The notes under the pieces: model-generated
What the model was told of the DNA's origin: nothing
Database searches by the model: none
Seen by the model: the letters and a program-made list of their open reading frames with translations, nothing else
Shown here: positions 1 to 4,617 of the stretch, in pieces
Numbering within the stretch: the stretch's first letter is position 1
Layout: each line of letters opens with the position of its first letter
Made by a program: the position numbers and the translations under genes
Origin: JAKSSE01 sp045597645
Lineage (GTDB): Bacteria > Bacillota > Clostridia > Lachnospirales > Lachnospiraceae
DNA length: 5,239 nt
Direction: 5' to 3'
Assembly: GCA_045597645.1 (NCBI GenBank)
Contig: JAZLKM010000081.1
Span: forward strand, 1 to 5,239

Positions 1-10
1 TTAAAACAAA

Positions 11-20
11 AGAAAGAGGA
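11..20 (+). promoter_or_regulatory. Ribosome binding site of the SEC-C protein gene
   Basis: AGAAAGAGGA lies 8 bases before the ATG at 29. It fixes that ATG as the start. The same decamer recurs before the gene at 4618, which suggests it is this genome's standard Shine-Dalgarno form. No promoter can be judged because the window begins only 10 bases upstream. Confidence 0.75.
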
Positions 21-28
21 TATTAATA

Positions 29-532
29 ATGGCATTACTTGAACAGTGGAGAACGACCGCATATAACGAGGAGCTTGATCAGAATACACTTCAGAAATTC
101 TGGAATGACTATTTTATTCTTGAGAAGGGAATATACGAAAAGCTCCTGGCTGAGCCGGATGTAGTAGTTACCGGTACTGTAAAGGAACTTGCAGATAAGT
201 ACGGCATCACCGTTATGGAGATGACAGGATTTCTGGACGGAATCAATGATTCGTTGGTTGAGCCTAATCCAATTGAGACCATGGAGGAGGATACCCAGGT
301 TAGCCTCGCGTTTGACAAGGCAAAGCTCTACAAGAACATGGTAGACGCTAAGGCGGACTGGCTCTATGGACTTCCAGCATGGAATGACATCTTCGACGAG
401 GAGACCAGAAAGGCACTCTACATCGAGCAGAAAAAGTCAGGCACAGTAATCAAGGGCGCAAAGATAGGCCGTAATGACCCGTGCCCATGTGGATCAGGCA
501 AGAAGTATAAGCAGTGCTGCGGCAGAGCGTAA
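29..532 (+). CDS. SEC-C zinc-motif protein
   Basis: A 167-residue soluble protein ending in a SEC-C module. Residues 152-164 read CPCGSGKKYKQCC, with Cys152, Cys154, Cys163 and Cys164 as the expected zinc ligands. In SecA this module binds zinc and contacts SecB and the ribosome; in small stand-alone proteins its partner is unknown. The upstream part is mainly helical and acidic. Residues about 50-75 (TVKELADKYGITVMEM...) resemble a helix-turn-helix, which is inference only. No signal peptide or membrane segment is seen. The ATG at 29 follows a good ribosome site. The gene is followed by its own intrinsic terminator, so it is transcribed separately from the acyltransferase behind it. The SEC-C assignment is firm; the biological role is not known. 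Confidence 0.88.
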   Translation: MALLEQWRTTAYNEELDQNTLQKFWNDYFILEKGIYEKLLAEPDVVVTGTVKELADKYGITVMEMTGFLDGINDSLVEPNPIETMEEDTQVSLAFDKAKLYKNMVDAKADWLYGLPAWNDIFDEETRKALYIEQKKSGTVIKGAKIGRNDPCPCGSGKKYKQCCGRA

Positions 533-549
533 AACTAAATGAATTGTTT

Positions 550-593
550 GAGTGAATATTAACTAGCATGCTTATGAATATTCACTCTTTTTT
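550..593 (+). terminator. Intrinsic terminator after the SEC-C gene
   Basis: A perfect 11-bp stem (GAGTGAATATT at 550-560 with AATATTCACTC at 577-587) is followed at once by six T (588-593). The 16-base loop (561-576) contains the palindrome AGCATGCT. The stem is AT-rich, so it is of moderate strength, but the stem plus T-tract is textbook. The first ATG of the following reading frame (568) lies in this loop. Confidence 0.85.
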
Positions 594-611
594 CGTGGAG
601 AATAAGGTGTT

Positions 612-617
612 AGAGGA
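612..617 (+). promoter_or_regulatory. Ribosome binding site that decides the acyltransferase start
   Basis: AGAGGA lies 7 bases before the ATG at 625. The upstream in-frame ATGs at 568 and 574 lie in the loop of the preceding terminator and have no purine-rich site. An in-frame GTG at 607, behind GGAG (597-600), is the only other serious candidate. Confidence 0.65.
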
Positions 618-624
618 TAAAGGG

Positions 625-1764
625 ATGCTTGCGATAGAAGAACAACGTGAATCAAAGCGAATCGGTTACATGGACGTTATACGCACGATAGCTATATTGT
701 CAATTACAATGAATCACGCATGCGACTACAGCTTTTCAATAGATAGAAATACATTTGAGGAATTTAACAGTGTTCCATTTGGAGTGTCTGTTGTTAAAGG
801 ATTTCTGTTTGTTTTTAGCAGACTAGGGGTGCCGCTCTTTTTGATGCTAACAGGCGCATTGTTATTGGATAGAGATTACTCTGACAAGAGCGTATTTAAT
901 CGCTTCATAAAGCATAACTTTTTTTCGTTATTTGTAACCACAGAAATTTGGTTGTGCATAATGTTTTGGTATCTTCAATTACCGAAAATGCACGAGCTAG
1001 TTAGTGGAAATATTGACCGATATATATATATATATAATGTATTAAAGAACTTCGTATTAAATCAATTATTCATTGATCAGACTACGATGGCAAGTATGTG
1101 GTATATGCCGATGATATTGTGCGTATATTTGATGATTCCTATAATGTCTGTCGCAATCAAGAAAATTGATGGCAGGCTTATTGCGGGGATTTATGGAATT
1201 ATGCTGTTCGGAAGCATGATATTGCCTAATATTAATGCGCTGCGTACAATAAGTGGACATTATAGTGATTTGTACTTCCACTTAAATACGAATTTCTTTA
1301 TGTCACAATATTGGCTCTTTGTGTTTGCAGGGTACTTTGTAAGTAAAGGCATTTTGTCAAAGTGGAAGACATATCAGGTTGCTTTAGTGTGCTTTTTGAG
1401 CTATGTGTTTACGGTGATGTTTCAAGTGTGGGCATATTCGTCTACAGAAGACTATCAAGTGATATATAGTGACGTGGGGACGCTAGTTGCATCAGCTTTT
1501 CTCTTCGAGTTATTACGAAGAGGGGGCAGAGCTTCTAACAAAATGACACCGCTGTTTGAAAAAATATCAAAATCTTCGTTCGGAATCTATTTTGTTCATA
1601 TTTGCATAATGCATGGGCTTAATCGAGTGATTCCTGTTGAGAAACTCAGTTTCCTTCCGAGGTTCTTGATGCTTGAAGTTCTTTCATTTGCAGGCTCACT
1701 GATCATTATAAAGATATTTTCAGCTAGTCGTTGGTGTAGAAAGTATCTTTTTCAAATTAAATAA
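625..1764 (+). CDS. Membrane acyltransferase, acyltransferase-3 (OafA/WecH-like) family
   Basis: A 379-residue integral membrane protein with about ten hydrophobic helices. Family hallmarks are visible. The first is R-IGYMDVIRTIAIL...NHA at residues 12-32, where Arg20 and His31 match the conserved Arg and catalytic His of acyltransferase-3 enzymes. The second is SRLGVPLFLMLTGALLL at 65-81. The third is the C-terminal FGIYFVH around 319-325. These enzymes usually move an acetyl or other acyl group from a cytoplasmic donor onto sugars of surface polysaccharide, peptidoglycan or lipids. The acceptor here cannot be read from sequence. The start at 625 is chosen for its ribosome site; starting at 568 would add 19 residues encoded by terminator sequence. 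The gene is flanked by a terminator on the left and a gap on the right, so it stands alone. Codons 133-137 are encoded by a (TA)8 run, a possible slippage site. Confidence 0.85.
   Translation: MLAIEEQRESKRIGYMDVIRTIAILSITMNHACDYSFSIDRNTFEEFNSVPFGVSVVKGFLFVFSRLGVPLFLMLTGALLLDRDYSDKSVFNRFIKHNFFSLFVTTEIWLCIMFWYLQLPKMHELVSGNIDRYIYIYNVLKNFVLNQLFIDQTTMASMWYMPMILCVYLMIPIMSVAIKKIDGRLIAGIYGIMLFGSMILPNINALRTISGHYSDLYFHLNTNFFMSQYWLFVFAGYFVSKGILSKWKTYQVALVCFLSYVFTVMFQVWAYSSTEDYQVIYSDVGTLVASAFLFELLRRGGRASNKMTPLFEKISKSSFGIYFVHICIMHGLNRVIPVEKLSFLPRFLMLEVLSFAGSLIIIKIFSASRWCRKYLFQIK
1021..1036 (+). repeat. (TA)8 dinucleotide tract inside the acyltransferase gene
   Basis: Eight uninterrupted TA units encode Tyr-Ile-Tyr-Ile-Tyr (residues 133-137) in a loop or helix-start region. 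Gain or loss of one unit would shift the frame and truncate the protein before the middle helices. In the sequence given the frame is open. Confidence 0.9.
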
Positions 1765-1977
1765 TCTCTATGAACTGAATAGTATATGAGAGTTTATTAC
1801 GCATCAATCTAAAAGTAGCAAAGTGTGGGCAACATAATACGTTTATTGAGGCTGACAATGGGATTATTGGTTGCTAAATGCTTTGAAATGATGTAATGTT
1901 TGAGGGTAATGGCATAGTTTTTCGCCAGTATAACGTTAGAGCTTGGCGATTGGGTTGAGCGTTAAGGATTGAATGTA
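1765..1977. other. Intergenic region between acyltransferase and PLC-like gene
   Basis: About 210 bases without a gene. No convincing terminator follows the acyltransferase; CTCT near 1766 and AGAG near 1787 could make only a weak, interrupted stem with three T after it. A poor promoter candidate is TTGCTA (1871-1876) with TGTAAT (1892-1897) at a short 15-base spacing. A small dyad, CGCCA (1923-1927) with TGGCG (1944-1948), encloses the palindrome TAACGTTA (1931-1938) and could be an operator or a leader hairpin. The next operon's promoter is expected in this stretch, but I cannot place it with confidence. Confidence 0.4.
1964..1968 (+). promoter_or_regulatory. Ribosome binding site of the PLC-like gene
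   Basis: AAGGA lies 9 bases before the ATG at 1978. An in-frame TTG at 1969 directly touches this site and so has no spacer. The ATG at 1978 is therefore the better start. Confidence 0.7.
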
Positions 1978-2565
1978 ATGAAAAAGAAATCGCATTGGGC
2001 ATTAGCTAATTACATTGCTAGACAGGTTGATGACCCGGGAATCAATAAGCATAAGTTTTCCTTCCTTTGGGGGAGCATGCAACCGGATTTAAAGCTATCG
2101 TTTTTTGTAAGACGCCATGAATATAATGGCACTATAGATTTTCTGAAAAAGAGAATGGAGAAGGCAGCTAGCCACAAGGGAAGCCACAACTTGCGCTACT
2201 ATAGACATTTGGGCGAGATATCTCATTATATGGCAGACTATTTTACGTCACCACATAATGCTAAGTGGCAGGGAAAGTTCCATGATCACAATGTATATGA
2301 GATGGAGCTTCAGAACAAGATTAGACGACATTTGCGCAATATCAGAGAGATACAGCGCAAGCAGCCAGTTTCATTGCCAAAGCTCGAAGAGTTGTTTGAT
2401 TTTATCCAGAAGCGTCACGACGCATACATTCTGGAAAAGCCGGACGTGAATATGGACATAAGACGTATAGTGGATATGAATCACCAGGTAATTGCAAGCC
2501 TGATAGATATGCATAACACTAATAGACAAGCATTTCTTGATTACAAGAAAATGAGGAGAAGATAG
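1978..2565 (+). CDS. Zinc-dependent phospholipase C-like protein (cytoplasmic)
   Basis: A 195-residue protein with the metal-ligand pattern of the bacterial zinc-dependent phospholipase C fold. Counting from ATG 1978, His6-Trp7 sits near the N-terminus. Asp37 follows in FLWGSMQPDL, and a candidate His at 47. The core HYMADYFTSPH (83-93) keeps the family spacing H-x3-D-x5-H (His83, Asp87, His93). His104 and Glu108 give the next H-x3-E. In secreted clostridial PLC the mature protein begins with the ligand Trp after signal cleavage. Here there is no signal peptide and the protein is basic, so it should stay in the cytoplasm; substrate and activity are unknown. Short homologues of this kind are commonly annotated only as 'zinc dependent phospholipase C family'. 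It lies 8 bases before lgt in the same direction, so the two are very likely co-transcribed, which hints at a link with membrane lipid or lipoproteins. Confidence 0.8.
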   Translation: MKKKSHWALANYIARQVDDPGINKHKFSFLWGSMQPDLKLSFFVRRHEYNGTIDFLKKRMEKAASHKGSHNLRYYRHLGEISHYMADYFTSPHNAKWQGKFHDHNVYEMELQNKIRRHLRNIREIQRKQPVSLPKLEELFDFIQKRHDAYILEKPDVNMDIRRIVDMNHQVIASLIDMHNTNRQAFLDYKKMRRR

Positions 2566-2573
2566 GGTAAATA

Positions 2574-3446
2574 ATGAATTACAGCATAGAGTTTCCAAAT
2601 CTGCATATACATCTTAATCACGTGATTAAGACTATATCTATAGGGAATTTTTCAATAGCACTCTATGGAATTTGCATAGCTATAGGTATGATACTGGCAG
2701 TGTCGCTTGCTATGAGAGAGGCAAAGAGAGTAGGTGCAAGCCAGGACAAGTACCTTGACGTAATCCTGGTATCTATCGTGCTTGCTATTATCGGAGCAAG
2801 ACTATACTATGTGGCGTTCTCGTGGGATAGCTATAAGAACGACTTACTTAGCATATTCAATATAAGAGGAGGCGGACTTGCTATATACGGTGGAGTTCTC
2901 TTCGGAGCGCTGGGCGTTGTCATTTTCGGAAAAATCTGGAAACAGAACGTGCTACAGATGCTAGATACGGTCGTTCTTGGAGTACTGATTGGTCAGATAT
3001 GTGGACGCTGGGGCAATTTCTTCAACCGCGAAGCCTTCGGTGAATACACTAATGGCCTTCTTGCAATGAGACTTCCGGTGAATGCAGTCAGAAGTCACGA
3101 AATCACTGACCTTATGTGGCAAAATGCTGTCACCATCGACGGAGCTCAGTACATCCAGGTAGCCCCCACATTCCTTTATGAGTCACTCTGGAATGTGATG
3201 GTCCTCATCATCCTCTACATTTACAGAACTCACAAGCACTTCAATGGAGAAATCCTTCTGGGCTACTGTGTAGGCTACGGCCTCGGCCGCTTCTGGGTAG
3301 AAGGCCTCCGTACTGATCAGCTCATCCTATGGAACACCAACATTCCTGTTTCACAGGCTGTCGGCCTAATCGGCGCTATCGTAGGTGTAATCCTCATAGC
3401 TGTCTTCGAAATCCGCTACTACAAGCGCAAAAAATCCCAAACCTAA
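2574..3446 (+). CDS. lgt: Prolipoprotein diacylglyceryl transferase
   Basis: A 290-residue multi-pass membrane enzyme, normal length for the family. It transfers the diacylglyceryl group of phosphatidylglycerol to the lipobox cysteine of prolipoproteins, the first step of lipoprotein maturation. Visible signatures are Tyr31-Gly in the first helix, IGARLYYV (73-80), GGGLAIYGGV (99-108), the Lgt signature GRWGNFFNREAFG (144-156) with Arg145 and Asn148, PTFLYESLWN (198-207), and GLGRFWVEGLRTDQL (236-250) with Arg239 and Glu243. The E. coli HGG is YGG here, a usual Clostridia variant. The basic tail KRKKSQT should be cytoplasmic. ATG 2574 follows AGGG (2564-2567), 8 bases after the PLC-like stop. 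Codon choice changes along the gene: Ile is mostly ATA early and mostly ATC after about 3120. A strong terminator follows. Confidence 0.97.
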   Translation: MNYSIEFPNLHIHLNHVIKTISIGNFSIALYGICIAIGMILAVSLAMREAKRVGASQDKYLDVILVSIVLAIIGARLYYVAFSWDSYKNDLLSIFNIRGGGLAIYGGVLFGALGVVIFGKIWKQNVLQMLDTVVLGVLIGQICGRWGNFFNREAFGEYTNGLLAMRLPVNAVRSHEITDLMWQNAVTIDGAQYIQVAPTFLYESLWNVMVLIILYIYRTHKHFNGEILLGYCVGYGLGRFWVEGLRTDQLILWNTNIPVSQAVGLIGAIVGVILIAVFEIRYYKRKKSQT

Positions 3447-3466
3447 TCCATTATTTTACATCTTCC

Positions 3467-3495
3467 AAGAGCAACCACGCCGGTTGCTCTTTTTT
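3467..3495 (+). terminator. Strong intrinsic terminator after lgt
   Basis: A perfect 10-bp stem (AAGAGCAACC at 3467-3476 with GGTTGCTCTT at 3482-3491) closes a 5-base loop and runs into six T (3490-3495). It ends the PLC-like/lgt transcript. The reverse strand lacks a comparable T-tract, so it is one-directional. The giant inverted repeat begins at the next base. Confidence 0.93.
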
Positions 3496-4142
3496 GTTGC
3501 CTGGGGGGCTTCGTCCTCGCCAAGCTTGCCGCATCTTCTGCCGCTTGCTTTGCGGGCCTCTCGGGCTCCTTCATCCATGGCGAGCCACCTTCGGGATTTG
3601 CGGGCGATTCGTTTCGCGATGTTCTATTGCGCGCCCTCCTCCGAAACTCGATGTGGTCTTCTAGAATTCATCCACTTTTGTTGGGGCTCATTTACTTAAC
3701 GAGGCTTGCGCACGTACATGGTGCGACTCTCACCACTTTAAGTGAGCGTTAGTGCCGCTTATTCAGATGACGGTAGGCAGGGCGGGCAAATCGCCATGGA
3801 TGGCGATTTGAGCGAGAAGCAACAAGGACGTTGTATTCGAGCGACCGCCCTGCCACCGGCAGATGCATTAGCGGCACTTAGCGATACGGCATAGTGGTGA
3901 GAGGTGCATCCATGTACGGGTCAAGCCTTGTAAATCTACAAGCCCCCAAAAGCTGGATGAATTAAGAAGCCACATCTCAGACAACTGGAGACCGGGCGCG
4001 CAGCATCGCAAAACAAGAATCGCCACGCGAATCACCGAATTCAGGCTCTGAGTGCCATGGAGGGAGGAGCATGCAGCTACGCGCAGGCATGGAGAAGCTA
4101 GCTGGTAGTGGATGGTGTGAAAGCGAGCCCCCACCCAGTAAC
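3496..4142. repeat. Giant imperfect inverted repeat: candidate structured RNA or fold-back element
   Basis: About 647 non-coding bases whose two halves pair in nested, collinear order. Perfect helices from outside in: 3501-3505/4134-4138, 3506-3510/4126-4130, 3565-3570/4065-4070, 3575-3581/4054-4060, 3590-3594/4035-4039, 3603-3610/4017-4024, 3616-3621/4004-4009, 3628-3636/3994-4002, 3650-3656/3970-3976, 3658-3662/3965-3969, 3665-3674/3954-3963, 3683-3688/3941-3946, 3690-3695/3930-3935, 3702-3708/3922-3928, 3713-3721/3910-3918, 3727-3737/3893-3903, 3751-3759/3870-3878, 3776-3785/3845-3854. Also 3595-3602/4026-4033 pairs with one T·G. Bulges are mostly one to six bases. The segment 3511-3564 with 4071-4125 matches only loosely. 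Strand is undecided: wobbles and A-C mismatches favour neither side clearly. No promoter or terminator of its own and no clear target duplication are seen. The inverted repeat itself is certain; its function is not. It could be a large ncRNA, a MITE-like element, or a decayed palindrome. Confidence 0.9.
3771..3858. other. Three-way junction at the tip of the inverted repeat
   Basis: The innermost stem has 14 pairs: CGGT 3771-3774 with ACCG 3855-3858, a bulged A3775, then GGCAGGGCGG 3776-3785 with CCGCCCTGCC 3845-3854. It encloses two hairpins. Hairpin A has a perfect 10-bp stem (3787-3796 with 3801-3810) and the tetraloop TGGA. Hairpin B (3813-3839) has CAAC 3820-3823 with GTTG 3830-3833, loop AAGGAC, and an outer CGA/TCG. 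Such a branched cap is more typical of a functional RNA or an origin-like DNA fold than of a simple palindrome. Confidence 0.75.
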
Positions 4143-4146
4143 CAGA

Positions 4147-4213
4147 GGGAGGGCGAAATCCAGGGCGAAATGGGAGGGAAGGGGCGCCGATGGAAGGGGC
4201 GTCGAGGGGAGGG
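4147..4213 (+). repeat. G-rich tract with nine G-runs and short direct repeats
   Basis: Nine runs of three or more G start at 4147, 4151, 4163, 4172, 4176, 4181, 4196, 4206 and 4211. AGGGCGAAAT occurs twice (4150-4159, 4162-4171) and AAGGGGCG twice 15 bases apart (4179-4186, 4194-4201). The runs at 4172-4184 are separated by only one or two bases, so a G-quadruplex is possible in the + strand or in a + strand RNA. No coding sense is seen in it. Confidence 0.7.
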
Positions 4214-4222
4214 ACGGATGTG

Positions 4223-4280
4223 ACAAAAAGTAGTTGTGAAAATACAAAAAGTAAAAAAAATAAAATAAAAAGTAAAATAT
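4223..4280 (+). promoter_or_regulatory. Phased A-tracts / UP element upstream of the σA promoter
   Basis: AAAAAGTA occurs at 4225-4232, 4246-4253 and 4267-4274, exactly 21 bases apart, or about two helical turns. Further A-runs at 4239-4242 and 4254-4260 fall near the half-steps. In-phase A-tracts bend DNA, and the last part (about 4261-4281) sits where an UP element binds the RNA polymerase alpha subunit. A strong promoter is expected directly downstream. Confidence 0.6.
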
Positions 4281-4282
4281 AG

Positions 4283-4311
4283 TTGACAAGTTGTAATGCG
4301 TGAGTTATATT
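4283..4311 (+). promoter_or_regulatory. σA promoter of the membrane-protein/XRE operon
   Basis: A perfect -35 TTGACA (4283-4288), a 17-base spacer and -10 TATATT (4306-4311, five of six consensus). Transcription should begin near 4318. It is preceded by A-tracts and followed by dyads at the start site, so it looks strong but regulated. Confidence 0.88.
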
Positions 4312-4333
4312 AGCATCACAAGATGCAATTGCA
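4286..4333. promoter_or_regulatory. Candidate operator dyads around the promoter start site
   Basis: Three small dyads lie here: ACAA-G-TTGT (4286-4294) over the -35/spacer, GCATC-acaa-GATGC (4313-4326) over the expected start of transcription, and the perfect palindrome TGCAATTGCA (4324-4333) just inside the leader. Any could bind the XRE regulator encoded at 5150. The binding is inferred from position only. Confidence 0.4.
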
Positions 4334-4353
4334 AATAAACAAAGCACATTAGT

Positions 4354-4359
4354 GAGGAG
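4354..4359 (+). promoter_or_regulatory. Ribosome binding site of the small membrane protein
   Basis: GAGGAG lies 8 bases before the ATG at 4368, a strong site that supports this short gene as real. Confidence 0.75.
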
Positions 4360-4367
4360 AATAAATT

Positions 4368-4595
4368 ATGAAAACATTTTGCATGAACAAAACACCAGAG
4401 CAGCAGCTTCGTACTTACAACAGATTGCTTGTTCTCTCAGGACTGGCAATCGCACTAATCGCAGGAGTTATGATTTACGATATGGTAATGGGAAATGAGA
4501 TAGATGCATCAAGAAGCACACTTCTTTGCGCAAACCTGACACTGCTTTGTGTAAACAGCAGAAACAGAAAAGCATTATTGGATCAGATGAATTAA
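4368..4595 (+). CDS. Small membrane protein, function unknown
   Basis: A 75-residue protein I do not recognise. It has a hydrophilic N-terminus (1-18, with PEQQLRTYNR), a clear membrane helix at about 19-40 (LLVLSGLAIALIAGVMIYDMV), a short polar turn NEIDASRS, and a second moderately hydrophobic stretch at about 50-63 (TLLCANLTLLCVN). It ends with a basic-polar tail. A helical hairpin with both ends inside the cell is the likely topology. It is the first gene after a strong σA promoter and has a strong ribosome site. A 22-base gap with a second ribosome site leads to the next membrane protein, so the two are co-transcribed. It may be a partner subunit of that protein; this is inference. Confidence 0.75.
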   Translation: MKTFCMNKTPEQQLRTYNRLLVLSGLAIALIAGVMIYDMVMGNEIDASRSTLLCANLTLLCVNSRNRKALLDQMN

Positions 4596-4600
4596 AAAAT

Positions 4601-4610
4601 AGAAAGAGGA
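4601..4610 (+). promoter_or_regulatory. Ribosome binding site of the five-helix membrane protein
   Basis: AGAAAGAGGA lies 7 bases before the ATG at 4618. It is identical to the decamer before the gene at 29. Confidence 0.75.
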
Positions 4611-4617
4611 AACTGAA

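Noticed and set aside
109..318. Minus-strand frame inside the SEC-C gene, and similar frames at 1066-1281, 2371-2598 and 4623-4874
   Set aside because: They are antisense shadows of well-supported genes with no family features.
1766..1793. Possible terminator after the acyltransferase
   Set aside because: Only CTCT/AGAG plus interrupted AT pairs form, with three T after the stem. It is too weak to call.
1969..1977. TTG start three codons upstream for the PLC-like gene
   Set aside because: It directly abuts the AAGGA ribosome site, leaving no spacer. ATG 1978 has a 9-base spacer.
3329..3699. Two short + strand frames over the end of lgt and the left arm
   Set aside because: One overlaps lgt out of frame. 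Both cross the terminator or hairpin arm, are Ser/Arg/Pro/Cys-rich by chance, and lack ribosome sites. The open frames reflect GC-rich non-coding DNA.
3496..4142. Known large RNA (tmRNA, RNase P RNA, SRP RNA, 6S RNA, group II intron)
   Set aside because: I found none of their core motifs: no tRNA-like ends or tag frame, no RNase P conserved blocks, no SRP tetraloop region, no intron-encoded reverse transcriptase or domain V. The rod with a three-way cap also does not match the 6S shape.
4147..4274. CRISPR-like or tandem repeat array
   Set aside because: The repeated units are only 8-10 bases with similar-sized or uneven spacers. There is no repeat-spacer regularity and no cas gene.
4254..4289. 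Divergent minus-strand promoter (TTGTCA with TATTTT, 16-base spacer) that could transcribe the inverted repeat leftwards
   Set aside because: TTGTCA is the reverse of bases in the -35 of the + promoter, and the -10 falls in an A/T-only tract where matches are expected by chance. No terminator is seen at the far end of such a transcript. It remains testable by RNA-seq.
3868..4347. Open frame of 159 codons on the minus strand over the right arm and promoter
   Set aside because: It runs antisense through the σA promoter, the A-tracts and the right arm of the inverted repeat. Its composition is low complexity, with no family pattern.
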